Source: Candidatus Omnitrophota bacterium (GTDB lineage: Bacteria; Omnitrophota; Gorgyraeia; Zapsychrales; Zapsychraceae). From it: a stretch of DNA of 64,000 nucleotides. Shown here piece by piece: positions 6,364-14,824 of the stretch. Each line of letters starts with the position of its first letter. Positions within the stretch are counted from its first letter, which is position 1. Location: contig JACKFL010000006.1 in the NCBI GenBank assembly GCA_020632495.1, positions 1,116,001-1,180,000 of the forward strand. The letters run 5' to 3'. A model generated the notes under the pieces. It ran no database searches, was not told the origin of the DNA, and was given only the letters and a program-made list of their open reading frames with translations. Position numbers and translations under genes: made by a program.

Positions 6364-7813
6364 GGTTCTTCCTGATTCTGAGGGTGAGTTCCTTTTTCCG
6401 GCCGAGGTAAGTCTGTTCGAACCCGACGGGATAGCTGTGCGGATTTTCAAAACGCTTCAGACCGGCGTGAAAGTGTTTGAGGTTGTCGATGGTGCTCTGT
6501 CGGATCGCGGCGATCTTGGGGCTGCGGTAGACGCCTTTTCCACGGCGGAAGACCGGTACCAGCAGGTCACGGTGCTTGGTCTTCGCGGAAATCGATTTGG
6601 CCCGCAGCGGATCGGTCGGGTGCATGATGGTGCAGCCCGACTGCGGCGGGTAGCGTATATCGAAGATCGCGTCGGCGATATTTTCTTTCTTGTTGTAGAA
6701 GCGCCGCACCTGAATGATCCCGGGATGGGAGATTTTGGCCGTCTGGTCCGAGATCTTCAGGGTATCGGACCATTCGCCGCCCGGTTCGCGGATGGCCGAG
6801 ACCTTGTATACGCCGCCGAGCGCGGGCTGATCGTAACAGGTGGTGAGTTTGGTCCCCACCCCCCACACCGCGATCTTGGCGCCCTGTTCTTTGAGGCTGC
6901 GGATCAGATGTTCGTCGAGCTCGTTGCTGGCCACGATTTTGGCGTCCGTCAGGCCGGCCTTGTCGAGTTTTTTGCGCGCGACCTTACTCAGATAAGCCAG
7001 GTCGCCGGAATCGAGCCGGATGCCGGACATGGTGTGCCCGTTCTTTTTCAGCCACTTTCCCGCGGTGATCGCGTGGTCGATGCCTTCCAGCGTATCGTAG
7101 GTATCGACCAGAAACGTCGTGTTGTGCGGCAGGGCGCGGGCGTAGGCCATGAAGGCCTCTTCCTCGGTGTCGAAGCTCATTACCCAGCTGTGCGCGTGGG
7201 TACCCTTGACCGGAATGCCGAAGAGCTTGCCGGCGAGGGTATTGGAGGTACCGGCGCAGCCGCCGATGTAGGCGCCGCGGGCGGCATAAACCGAACCTTC
7301 CACCCCCTGCGCGCGGCGCATACCGAACTCCAGCACAGGCTCGCCTTTGGCGGATTGACAGACGCGCGCCGCCTTGGTGGCGATCAGCGACTGAAAGTTC
7401 AGGCAGTTTAAGAGGGCCGTCTCCAGCAGCTGCGTCTCCAGGATCGGCCCGGTGATGCGCATCAGCGGTTCGTTGGGGAAAACCACCTCGCCCTCCGGGA
7501 TTGCGTCGATGTCGCAGGTCAGCTTCATCCCGCGCAGTTCTGTGAGGAATTTCCGTTCGAAGAGTTTTTTTCCGCCGCTGCCGGTGAGTGTGGCCAGGTA
7601 GTCGATGTCCGAGTCGTCGAAGCGGAACTCGTTCAGGTACGAGATCGCCGTATCCAGACCCGCCGCGATCGTGTACCCGCTGCCGAAGGGATTGCTGCGA
7701 AAATACAGATGAAACACGGCCTCCTGCGTATGCCGGCCGGATTTCCAGTAGGCGTAGGCCATGGTCAGTTCGTACAGATCGGTGAGCAGACCTAGGGAGC
7801 GGTTGGCGATCAT
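6341..7813 (-). CDS. pncB: Nicotinate phosphoribosyltransferase
   Basis: A 490-residue type II phosphoribosyltransferase beginning SLGLLTDLYELTMAYAYW, the NAPRT N-terminal signature. It makes nicotinate mononucleotide from nicotinate and PRPP (ATP-assisted) in NAD salvage. Other family segments include FGMRRAQG (substrate site), SNELDEHLI and WGVGTKLTTCYD (phosphate-binding region). Length is typical. It is followed, with overlap, by pncA and then nadA, which places salvage and de novo NAD genes in one directon. A TTCGAAT-rich repeat arm lies about 35 bp upstream. Confidence 0.95.
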   Translation of the reverse strand: MIANRSLGLLTDLYELTMAYAYWKSGRHTQEAVFHLYFRSNPFGSGYTIAAGLDTAISYLNEFRFDDSDIDYLATLTGSGGKKLFERKFLTELRGMKLTCDIDAIPEGEVVFPNEPLMRITGPILETQLLETALLNCLNFQSLIATKAARVCQSAKGEPVLEFGMRRAQGVEGSVYAARGAYIGGCAGTSNTLAGKLFGIPVKGTHAHSWVMSFDTEEEAFMAYARALPHNTTFLVDTYDTLEGIDHAITAGKWLKKNGHTMSGIRLDSGDLAYLSKVARKKLDKAGLTDAKIVASNELDEHLIRSLKEQGAKIAVWGVGTKLTTCYDQPALGGVYKVSAIREPGGEWSDTLKISDQTAKISHPGIIQVRRFYNKKENIADAIFDIRYPPQSGCTIMHPTDPLRAKSISAKTKHRDLLVPVFRRGKGVYRSPKIAAIRQSTIDNLKHFHAGLKRFENPHSYPVGFEQTYLGRKKELTLRIRKNHERAAHH

Positions 7814-7846
7814 TTGTGCGCCTGGGTAGTGTTTATTAATTTCGAA

Positions 7847-8477
7847 ATCCGAATCTTCGAATACTCGAAGGAATATCGAATCTTCGAATGACCGAATGTT
7901 TGAAACGCTGGATGGTATTGTCCCGTTAATGTCATGTTGGGGACAATTTAAAGAATTAGTATTTTATTCCAACTTTCTGACGATGGCACCGAAAATCTTC
8001 ATCAGTTCATCGGATTCCTGATGAAGATGGCGCTGAAGTGATTGTAAATCGGAATCGGGTCCCGCGTCAAGGATTCCCAGCCAATATCTGGCCTCCTTCG
8101 CCTCCTTACGGGAAACCTTTAGCCGGAAGATAAAATCCTTTTTCCCCAAAGCCTCATTAGCCTCGATATAGTTGGCACCAATCGAACCGGATGCGCGCAC
8201 CAACTGCTTGGCGTCCTCCAGGTTCGGGAGGTCCTTGGGAATTTTTCTGATGAACTTCCGAACGTCTTTGGCGAAAGTGCGTGTGCGATCTTCCAAATCG
8301 TAAATCCGGCCGGTCCTATCCTGATTCATGATGATCTCCTCTCGAGAGGGGATCGAGTGTGGCAGAGGTGTTTTTGAGATTTGATTACATTTCGAAGATT
8401 CGAATTTATCCCAGGAGTTTCGATATTCGAACATTCGGTTCTTCGATATTCCTTCGATATTCGAGGATTCGATATTC
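7847..8477. repeat. Inverted-repeat cassette (TTCGAATATTCG-rich arms) around the second four-helix-bundle gene
   Basis: The left arm (about 7847-7907) carries TCGAAGGAATATCGAA followed by ACCGAATGTTTGAAAC. The right arm (about 8417-8477), reverse complemented, carries the same TCGAAGGAATATCGAA and ACCGAATGTTCGAA order. The arms are imperfect but long, and enclose only the gene at 7964-8329. The arm sequence belongs to the dispersed intergenic family also seen near 21.5, 22.4, 24.2 and 35.2 kb. Confidence 0.5.
7964..8329 (-). CDS. Four-helix-bundle protein (second copy, diverged)
   Basis: A 121-residue helical protein with the family landmarks ASGSIGANYIEANEA and ARYWLGIL. The start at MNQDRTGRIYDL is chosen because AGGAGAT precedes it; the longer upstream frame runs into repeat DNA. 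It belongs to the same superfamily as the gene at 1943-2299 but to a clearly different branch, so this is not a recent duplication. No function is established for free-standing members. Like the first copy, it is enclosed by inverted repeats, here about 60 nt long, and has no partner gene inside the cassette. Confidence 0.82.
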   Translation of the reverse strand: MNQDRTGRIYDLEDRTRTFAKDVRKFIRKIPKDLPNLEDAKQLVRASGSIGANYIEANEALGKKDFIFRLKVSRKEAKEARYWLGILDAGPDSDLQSLQRHLHQESDELMKIFGAIVRKLE

Positions 8478-8481
8478 CATC

Positions 8482-9852
8482 TTAATACACAGGAACGCCG
8501 CGGAGCTGATGCGGCGACGCCCCCGTAATCATTACAGGAATAATATCACCCGCCTGAAAATCACCATCCGAAATCGTCACCAGTTTATTGTTATCGGCGC
8601 GACCGAGGAAATTGTCGTCCGATTTTCGGGTCCCCTTCTTTTCGATCATGACGCTCATCGTTTGCCCCACATGCCGGGCGTTCAGCTTTTCCATGATGTC
8701 CCGCTGAAGCTCATTCAATGCCACAATCCGTTCCGTCTTGATCGCCTCCGGAACATCGTCCTCCATTTTACGCGAGGCAATGGTCCCTTTCCGTTGAGAG
8801 TACTTGAACATAAACGCCGAATCGAATTCAACCTCGCGCATGACCTTCAGCGTCTGGTCGAACTCCTCATCGGTCTCGGTGCAGAAACCGACGATGACGT
8901 CCGTGGATAACGCGATGCCCGGGACCTTGGCGCGGATATTGTCGACCAGTCTGAGGAATTCTTCCTGCGTGTAGGTGCGGTTCATCAGTTCCAGGATCCG
9001 GTCCGAGCCGGCCTGCAGCGGCAGGTGGATCTGTTTGCAGATATTGTCGTGGGCGGCCATCACCTCCAGAAACTTGTCCGGAAAATCCTTGGGGTGCGGC
9101 GAGGTGAAGCGGATGCGTTCGATGCCCTTCACCCGCGCCACGGCCGCCATGAGGTCGGCGAAGTCGTGTTCTTCGTGCCGGTAGGAATTCACATTTTGAC
9201 CGAGCAGGGTGATCTGTTTGAACCCGTCGGCGGCGAGGCGTTGGGCCTCTTCCACGATATTGCCCACCGACCGGCTGCGTTCGCGTCCACGGGTGTAGGG
9301 AACGACGCAAAAGGTGCAAAAGTTGTTACAGCCGCGCATGACGGCGATCCAGGCGTTCACACCGCCTTCGCGTTTTGGGTACACATCACTGTAGGTCTCA
9401 AATTCCGAGAGGGTCAGGTCAAAGGGTTTGCCCTCGCCGTAGGACTCGCTGATCAGCTGCGGCAGACGCTTATAGGAATCCGGTCCCGCGATAAAATCGA
9501 TCTTCAACCCCCGGTCCTCGAACAGTTCGGTCCGCAGATTCGTGGCCATGCACCCGAGGATGCCGATCTTCACCGGCACCCCGGCCCGGTCATGCAGGAT
9601 CTTGTGCACCCGACCGTAGACCTTGCGGTGCGCGTGCTCCCGGATCGCGCAGGTGTTGAGCATGATAATATCCGCCTGCGCCTCGTCCTGCGTGAAGGCA
9701 TAATCCGCCTTCGTCAGAATCGCACGCACGAGTTCGGTGTCGTACTCGTTCATTTGGCAGCCGTAGGTTTCAACAAAAACCGTCCGCTTTTGTTGAAACC
9801 TAACCACGGGTGTTCCACCTTCTTGATTGTCCGTAAGAGTAGTATTAACCAT
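8482..9852 (-). CDS. miaB: tRNA-2-methylthio-N6-dimethylallyladenosine synthase
   Basis: A 456-residue radical-SAM methylthiotransferase that adds the 2-methylthio group to i6A37 of tRNAs reading UNN codons. The N-terminal UPF0004 domain supplies C32, C68 and C101 for one 4Fe-4S cluster. The radical-SAM motif is C175-x3-C179-x2-C182 (CNNFCTFC), and a TRAM domain occupies the last 70 residues. YGCQMNEYD near residue 30 distinguishes MiaB from RimO. The family length is about 440-460. A promoter (9992-10020) and a strong leader hairpin (9863-9899) lie upstream. Confidence 0.95.
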   Translation of the reverse strand: MVNTTLTDNQEGGTPVVRFQQKRTVFVETYGCQMNEYDTELVRAILTKADYAFTQDEAQADIIMLNTCAIREHAHRKVYGRVHKILHDRAGVPVKIGILGCMATNLRTELFEDRGLKIDFIAGPDSYKRLPQLISESYGEGKPFDLTLSEFETYSDVYPKREGGVNAWIAVMRGCNNFCTFCVVPYTRGRERSRSVGNIVEEAQRLAADGFKQITLLGQNVNSYRHEEHDFADLMAAVARVKGIERIRFTSPHPKDFPDKFLEVMAAHDNICKQIHLPLQAGSDRILELMNRTYTQEEFLRLVDNIRAKVPGIALSTDVIVGFCTETDEEFDQTLKVMREVEFDSAFMFKYSQRKGTIASRKMEDDVPEAIKTERIVALNELQRDIMEKLNARHVGQTMSVMIEKKGTRKSDDNFLGRADNNKLVTISDGDFQAGDIIPVMITGASPHQLRGVPVY

Positions 9853-9862
9853 AGTATCGATC

Positions 9863-9899
9863 CCCCCGCGATTAGTTTCGCGGAGCGAAACGGCGGGGG
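9863..9899. other. GC-rich stem-loop in the miaB 5' leader
   Basis: GTTTCGC (9875-9881) pairs with GCGAAAC (9885-9891) across a 3-nt loop. CCCCCGC (9863-9869) pairs with GCGGGGG (9893-9899) across an uneven internal loop. In the predicted miaB transcript this lies between the promoter and the start, ending about 10 nt before the ATG. It would tend to block ribosome entry, or it is a repeat that settled in the leader. Confidence 0.55.
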
Positions 9900-9991
9900 C
9901 CCCTCTGAATGGTCCCGAAGGAAATCTGCGAAGCCCCTATAGCAGATTCATTAAAGAAAGTTGCCCGGCCCCTTCGACTGTATACCGGCCA

Positions 9992-10020
9992 ATTATAGCC
10001 GTTCCACCGGATTTAAACAA
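9992..10020 (-). promoter_or_regulatory. Promoter of miaB (AAC-TATAAT family)
   Basis: Minus strand: TTGTTT (10015-10020), a 17-bp spacer with CCGGTGGAAC, TATAAT (9992-9997), then TGGCC. It gives a leader of roughly 130 nt before miaB. It is one of at least eight like-built promoters in the window. Confidence 0.75.
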
Positions 10021-10111
10021 GGCGGGATTTGGAGCGTTTCAAACGAATATTTACCCAACTCTATACCGGAAAGGCTGTTGCGGAGTTCTGATACGAATTA
10101 ATCCCCTGCCC

Positions 10112-10348
10112 TCAGGCCCTGCGTGAATCCGGCTTTTTCTTAAAAGGCTTCTTCACTCCCGCGTAGAACGGTTTTTTGTCGTTCTTTTCTTTATCGCCGG
10201 AATAGGGGCGCGGCTGATATCTGCCGCCGCCTTGCGGCCTGCCCTGGGTCTGATGGATAAGCGTATCGATCTTCTTTTCCAGATACATCATCCGTTTCTG
10301 TAAATCTTTAACGATGTTAAGGAGTTCTGAATCCTTTTCGGGCGCCAT
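10112..10348 (-). CDS. Small coiled-coil protein with basic tail, unknown function
   Basis: A 78-residue protein. Residues 1-33 form a charged amphipathic helix (MYLEKKIDTL), probably a short coiled coil. The remainder is Gly-, Pro-, Lys- and Arg-rich and likely disordered, ending KKPFKKKPDSRRA. Such a layout suits a nucleic-acid- or ribosome-associated protein, but no family was recognised. It has its own strong promoter (10413-10441) and an AAAGGA ribosome site, so it is very likely a real gene. Confidence 0.65.
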   Translation of the reverse strand: MAPEKDSELLNIVKDLQKRMMYLEKKIDTLIHQTQGRPQGGGRYQPRPYSGDKEKNDKKPFYAGVKKPFKKKPDSRRA

Positions 10349-10412
10349 GTAGGTATCCTTTGATTAGTGGGGAAATGTCCCCGGTCTGCGATATCGGTGA
10401 TCGTAATGGCCA

Positions 10413-10441
10413 ATTATAGCGGTTTCACCGGATTTAAACAA
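10413..10441 (-). promoter_or_regulatory. Promoter of the small basic protein gene (AAAC-TATAAT family)
   Basis: Minus strand: TTGTTT (10436-10441), 17-bp spacer containing CCGGTGAAACCGC, TATAAT (10413-10418), then TGGCC. It is nearly identical over the whole unit to the miaB promoter 420 bp away. Confidence 0.75.
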
Positions 10442-10469
10442 GGCGGGATTTGAGGGTGTTTGGAACGGA

Positions 10470-11030
10470 TTAGTTAAATTTTCTAATCACGATTGCCGGG
10501 TTTCCGGCGACGACCGTGTCGTCAGGTACATCTTTTGTCACAACGGCGCCGGCTCCTATGATACTTCGTTTTCCGACGGTCACGCCGGGACATATGATGG
10601 CCCCGCCTCCGATCCAGACATGATCTTCGATAACGATAGGTTTGGCGTATTCCTTCCCGTTCAAGCGTTCCTTCCAATCGTGAGGGTGGGTAGCCGTATA
10701 CAGCTGCGCGTTCGGTCCGATGAGAACATGGGAACCTATGGAAACTTTAGCGACATCCAGGACAACGCAATTAAAATTGAAATACACATGCTCGCCCAAC
10801 TCGATATTTCGGCCGTAATCACAGTAAAACGGTGGCTGCAGCCACAGGTTATCCCCCATTTTTCCGAATAATCGTTTACAAAGGCTCAGGCGGTCTCCCG
10901 CAGTGATGTCCTGTGACGATTCGTTGAGCTGATCGATCACAACGCGGGCTTCATGGCGCATGCGGACCAGTTCCGGGTTCATGGGATCGTATAATTCCCC
11001 GGAAGTCATTTTCTGAAATTCGTTGCTCAT
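10470..11030 (-). CDS. Sugar/maltose O-acetyltransferase family protein (LbH fold)
   Basis: A 186-residue left-handed beta-helix acetyltransferase of the LacA/Maa/NodL group. An N-terminal Mac domain (MTSGELYDPMNPELVRMR) is followed by hexapeptide repeats, and the C-terminal VTIGKRSIIGAGAVVTKDVPDDTVVAGNPA-like region is typical. The catalytic His lies in the TATHPHDW segment. Members move acetyl from acetyl-CoA to sugars or to lipo-chitooligosaccharides; the acceptor cannot be told. It is a cytoplasmic trimer by family. The next gene downstream starts at 10348 behind its own promoter, so this gene is probably a separate unit. Confidence 0.88.
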   Translation of the reverse strand: MSNEFQKMTSGELYDPMNPELVRMRHEARVVIDQLNESSQDITAGDRLSLCKRLFGKMGDNLWLQPPFYCDYGRNIELGEHVYFNFNCVVLDVAKVSIGSHVLIGPNAQLYTATHPHDWKERLNGKEYAKPIVIEDHVWIGGGAIICPGVTVGKRSIIGAGAVVTKDVPDDTVVAGNPAIVIRKFN

Positions 11031-11098
11031 TGCTTAATCCCGACGTTAGCAATAGAAATAGGGTAAAGCGGAGATATAATTTGGCTCACAATATTCGC

Positions 11099-11752
11099 TT
11101 ATTGCACCAGTCGATTGTAATATGTTTCCTCTTTTCTGGCGTCCGCGACGGACTTTCCCTTGAGCATTTCCAGCAGTTTAAAGGCGGCTTCATAGCTGAC
11201 TAATCCTCCGTTGGAAGAAACATAGTTGCCGTCAACCATGATATTGTGCTGTTCATCATCCTGAACCCGCGCATCCGGAAACTTCTCCTGCAAACCCGTC
11301 CCGCCACCGACATAGGTGACGACCTGGCGATGATCCAGCAGCCCCGCGGCGCCCATAATGTAGGCCCCCGCGCAGTTGCTGGCCAAATAGTCCGCCTTCT
11401 GCGCTTGCGTCCTCACATATGAAACGATAGCCTCATTATTCATAATTCCTTCAACATCGTATGAGCTGGGAACAATGAGGACATTCAGGTCCGGGCTGTC
11501 TGAAAAAGAGAAATCCACCTCCAGCTTCAAACCCTCCTGAGTGCGAACGATGCCCTTCTTTTCCGAGATCAGATAGGTACGGAATCCGCTGTCTTCATAG
11601 CCGAATACTTCCACGGGAGCCGCCACCTCGCTGGTCAAGACGCCGTCAAATACCACAATGCCGATACTTTGAACCGTCTCTTCAGCAGAACTTCTTCCTT
11701 GATAAATAAAGTTCATTAAAAGGACCAAAGAAATTAGAATTACTTTTTTCAT
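11099..11752 (-). CDS. Exported DJ-1/PfpI-family protein
   Basis: A 217-residue protein with a Sec signal peptide (about residues 1-23, cleaving after SSA) followed by a class-I glutamine-amidotransferase-like fold. The conserved elbow cysteine is C127 in ASNCAGAYIMGAAGLL, as in DJ-1/PfpI and in the N-terminal domain of AraC-type GlxA regulators. No DNA-binding domain follows. Cytoplasmic relatives are glyoxalase III, chaperones or isonitrile hydratases. A periplasmic version is unusual and its substrate unknown. AAGGAG precedes the start, and the 14-bp gap from the gene at 11768 suggests cotranscription with it. Confidence 0.8.
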   Translation of the reverse strand: MKKVILISLVLLMNFIYQGRSSAEETVQSIGIVVFDGVLTSEVAAPVEVFGYEDSGFRTYLISEKKGIVRTQEGLKLEVDFSFSDSPDLNVLIVPSSYDVEGIMNNEAIVSYVRTQAQKADYLASNCAGAYIMGAAGLLDHRQVVTYVGGGTGLQEKFPDARVQDDEQHNIMVDGNYVSSNGGLVSYEAAFKLLEMLKGKSVADARKEETYYNRLVQ

Positions 11753-11767
11753 GCTAGTTTCTCCTTA

Positions 11768-12973
11768 TTAATCATATCGTTTATGCAGGCTCGCTCTTAT
11801 CCATGATCCGCCAAAGTTATATATCCCCACGCTGTTTTTCCCGTCACCGGAAGAAACAGAGGCTCCGGTATCCGTTACCTTCAACAGTAACCGGTTCGTC
11901 CCGATGGGCACGTCGTCCTCGCTGTAATACGCCGCAATGATGGCCTCCACATCAGCCATCGTTAAGTAATTTAATCCCGTAATCGTAACTTCCACGCCCT
12001 TCTCCGAAATCACCGTCACGGGCGTGATCAGAGTTTTTTTCCAAACCCCTTTCAATTTCATTTGGTGGTGTAGGCCCCCGTTCTCACTCAGCGGATTGTG
12101 TGACGCATTTGTGGATACGGTGACTTCTTTGGGTGACAGAACCTCAATCACCAAATCGCCTTCCGCTGCGGGCAGCCGCCGCACTTCCTCCTGATGGTAG
12201 ACTTCAACGATGGCCTCGACATCGTCTTCGGTAATCACGGGTTCGCCAAGGACCCGGACCGAATAACCGTCGCGGGTCGTTAACGCTGCAGAGTTTGAAA
12301 CTACTCTCCGCCATTCCCCCTCCAACTTCTTCAGGAGATAAGTCTTTATGCCGTTGTAGACCGGATTGAAGGTTACTTCTACGGCTTGGTCAGACATAAC
12401 GTTAATTCGCAGGGTTCCGCTGTAAGGCGGGTCAATCGGAAGATGGATTTGGTTGAGGATTTCATCGATCTCTCTGCGCGGCAGGAGCTTTTTTTGACCG
12501 GTGATATCGACAGAAAATTGATTCTTCCCGGTCAAAATCATATTTCCGGACGTCATTCTGACGAGAAAGAAATCCTTGGGAGTAAGATTGTAGGGGACGT
12601 CTGACGTTGCCTTTCCTTTAATCCATACCCCTCCCGCCTCCAATCCGGCATCATGATAACCCTGGTAATGGTAGCTCGGCAAAGGCGAATTCAGGTAGAC
12701 AAAGAAGGCGGAATTCACGGCGCAACTCGCATCGCCGAGTTCGGCATAAGCGGGTGCCACGACCGTCTTAACCGGTGCATGTTTAACGGCAACCGTAAAA
12801 TCAATAACCTGGTCGATCACATCGTACGGACATCCGCGATAATTGCGGAGTTCCACCCCCCGGTAGACTTCACTCGTACCCCGTGCCCAGGCTGTACCTT
12901 GGTCTGCGCACATACAGAGTAGGCATATCCACAGGAAAAGCCGTAAGTCATGCTTGAGAAATTCGGCTCTCAT
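11768..12973 (-). CDS. Secreted protein of unknown function
   Basis: A 401-residue protein with a signal peptide (hydrophobic LFLWICLLCMC, cleavage near AWA at about residue 30). The mature part looks mostly beta. Three weak repeats share a pattern ending in ED-VEAI-Y, e.g. VITEDDVEAIVEVYH and YLTMADVEAIIAAYY, suggesting tandem modules of about 90 residues. No family was recognised. The ATG at 12973 overlaps the stop of the preceding membrane protein gene by 4 nt (ATGA), so the two are coupled. The longer frame upstream lies inside that gene and is rejected. Confidence 0.65.
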   Translation of the reverse strand: MRAEFLKHDLRLFLWICLLCMCADQGTAWARGTSEVYRGVELRNYRGCPYDVIDQVIDFTVAVKHAPVKTVVAPAYAELGDASCAVNSAFFVYLNSPLPSYHYQGYHDAGLEAGGVWIKGKATSDVPYNLTPKDFFLVRMTSGNMILTGKNQFSVDITGQKKLLPRREIDEILNQIHLPIDPPYSGTLRINVMSDQAVEVTFNPVYNGIKTYLLKKLEGEWRRVVSNSAALTTRDGYSVRVLGEPVITEDDVEAIVEVYHQEEVRRLPAAEGDLVIEVLSPKEVTVSTNASHNPLSENGGLHHQMKLKGVWKKTLITPVTVISEKGVEVTITGLNYLTMADVEAIIAAYYSEDDVPIGTNRLLLKVTDTGASVSSGDGKNSVGIYNFGGSWIRASLHKRYD

Positions 12974-13611
12974 TGACCGACCGATCTCCCTTCCCGATAT
13001 CCAGGGGCTGTGCGCCTGTACCAGCGTATAAAGACTACCGCCAAGGTGAGAAAGTACAGGATGGCAGCGATCACCAGTGATCGAATCCCGAGTTCGAAAC
13101 CGGCACCGGCGCCAAAATAGAATTGATGCCAAAGCGGATAAATAAGCCGTCCGTCCGTCTCGTACCGGCCCACGTTTACCCAATCAGGTCCCATGTCATA
13201 CTTAACTTCCAAGGTCTGATCTGACTCATTGTCTTCGATGGCATTAATTCTTTGAATATCGCAACCCCGGGCCGTCTCCTTGGCATATACCTCGTAGCGC
13301 CGGCAGCGGACAAAGAGATTGTCATTCAGCTGTTTCAGATCGTTCGTCTGTACACGGAAGGTGGCCGCTGGGAAATCAGTAAAGTAGGCCTCCCGGTCCC
13401 GGTAGTATATTATGTCGATACCTTCAATAACATCCGGCATAGCCGCGTTGCGGGTAACAGCCACCGGAAATAAGTCGGGAATCTCTGTGACGACGTCCAC
13501 TTTGCCGAAGTCTTGCGCTGCCGGTAGCCGGGCTATTATCAGTGTCACGGCCAGCAGATAGATTGGGGGCAGGACAACTATATAAAATAAGATTTTGAAA
13601 AGGATTTTCAT
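12970..13611 (-). CDS. Membrane protein with large extracytoplasmic domain, unknown
   Basis: A 213-residue protein with an N-terminal transmembrane helix (residues about 5-28), a periplasmic-looking domain of about 130 residues with two cysteines (CRRYEVYAKETARGC), and a second helix near the C-terminus (RSLVIAAILYFLTLAVVFI) followed by a basic tail. It is translationally coupled to the secreted protein at 11768-12973. The pair probably works together at the cell envelope, but no family was recognised. Confidence 0.65.
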   Translation of the reverse strand: MKILFKILFYIVVLPPIYLLAVTLIIARLPAAQDFGKVDVVTEIPDLFPVAVTRNAAMPDVIEGIDIIYYRDREAYFTDFPAATFRVQTNDLKQLNDNLFVRCRRYEVYAKETARGCDIQRINAIEDNESDQTLEVKYDMGPDWVNVGRYETDGRLIYPLWHQFYFGAGAGFELGIRSLVIAAILYFLTLAVVFIRWYRRTAPGYREGRSVGQ

Positions 13612-13677
13612 CTCGTAAAATCACGGGACATACAGCTTATCGGGTAGAATTTATCATGTGTCCCCTGACTTCGAACC

Positions 13678-14019
13678 TCACGACTCCGGATCATACCCGA
13701 ATACGCGAAGCTCCTGCTCACAGCGGCAGGCTTTGGCGATGCGTGCGGCCCAGGCGACGGCCTCCGCTCTTGAGGGCAGCTCCAGGACCGTGAATCCGCC
13801 ATTAAGCGCCGGCGCCCACGGGTAACCTCCCTCCGCGACTGAGCCGTCGGAAGCAACGAGAACCGGCGGTATGGTTTCATCGATGCCGCCGCCGAAGACG
13901 TAGACGCCGGCATCCTTCGCCTCACGAATGACGGCATGCGCGTCCCGGCCCGCCGCCTCCAACTCGCTGCCGGTTACTTTCATGGCCGCGCTGGGGAATG
14001 AAATGAGATACTTTGCCAT
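13678..14019 (-). CDS. YCII-related (YciI/DGPF-type) domain protein
   Basis: A 113-residue protein starting MAKYLISFPSAAM, with GGFTVLELPSRAEAVAWAARIAKAC. This is the ferredoxin-like alpha-beta pattern of the YCII-related family, often annotated as DGPF proteins and sometimes fused to or encoded beside ECF sigma factors. No sigma factor is present here. The start is placed at 14019; the 18 residues upstream are not family-like. Function is unknown, and it is a small cytoplasmic dimer by family. Confidence 0.7.
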   Translation of the reverse strand: MAKYLISFPSAAMKVTGSELEAAGRDAHAVIREAKDAGVYVFGGGIDETIPPVLVASDGSVAEGGYPWAPALNGGFTVLELPSRAEAVAWAARIAKACRCEQELRVFGYDPES

Positions 14020-14053
14020 GATTCTCCTGCTTAAATATTGAGAAACGGCGCTA

Positions 14054-14671
14054 TTACTTCCGTTTCGTATCAATTGTCTTTTTTTCGCGCTTAGGTAAAT
14101 CGCCGGTCTTGGTCTTTCCGGACGTGGACGGTGCTTTGGCCTTGCGGATGGCGTCTGTGTTGTCGTTTGCCTTCTTATCGGCGTTATTAAAATTTGTCCG
14201 TTCTTTTCCTGATGTGGACGATTTGCTGTTCATCTGTGTGGAGATTATCACGGCCGTATTATTCTCCTGACGCTGTTTCATAGCGGCTTCTCTAGCGGCA
14301 TTATTTTCTTCTTGCTCTAATTTTTGTGAATCCTTTATCTTGGCTTGGTATTCTTTTTGCCGGCGGGCTTCTTCCGCCGCTGTCTCGCCCCCCATATTAT
14401 CCACCACGCCCTCGCGCATCTCATTCACGGCGCCTGTGACCTCCCCCATCATTTCGGAAGTCTGATTTAACCTTTCTTCCGCGTTCTCCATCCCCTCAGC
14501 GACGGCTTCATTGGTGGCGTCAATAGTTCCATCCACCGCTTCCCCCGCATCATCGCTTCCCGTAATGGAGGAGACAAAATCTCCCCACAGGCCGGCATGG
14601 GCCGGCAAAGGCCTCGCGGTGACGGATACCATTAGACAAATACTCACGACTGTGCCCGTAATGTTTTTCAT
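14054..14671 (-). CDS. Secreted low-complexity/coiled-coil protein, unknown
   Basis: A 205-residue protein with a signal peptide (cleavage near PAHA-GLW, about residue 26). A helical stretch of about 110 residues follows, rich in Glu, Ala and Asn (coiled-coil-like), then a disordered Lys/Thr/Ser-rich C-terminus ending KREKKTIDTKRK. No catalytic motif or family was recognised. GGGAG precedes the ATG. The neighbours on both sides are also small exported proteins of unknown role, so this block looks like an envelope-function cluster. Confidence 0.6.
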   Translation of the reverse strand: MKNITGTVVSICLMVSVTARPLPAHAGLWGDFVSSITGSDDAGEAVDGTIDATNEAVAEGMENAEERLNQTSEMMGEVTGAVNEMREGVVDNMGGETAAEEARRQKEYQAKIKDSQKLEQEENNAAREAAMKQRQENNTAVIISTQMNSKSSTSGKERTNFNNADKKANDNTDAIRKAKAPSTSGKTKTGDLPKREKKTIDTKRK

Positions 14672-14824
14672 ATCAACTCCCGGTTTTTCGGTTTAGGGAT
14701 AACAATTTCATGTAAGACATTTCAATACTCTATCGCTGCAGAATACCGGACCTTTCGCGTTCGGTTTTCCGCGCGGGTTCGCTGAAAAACATTCCCCTCT
14801 GTTTACAGGTAGTGCGCGACTTAC

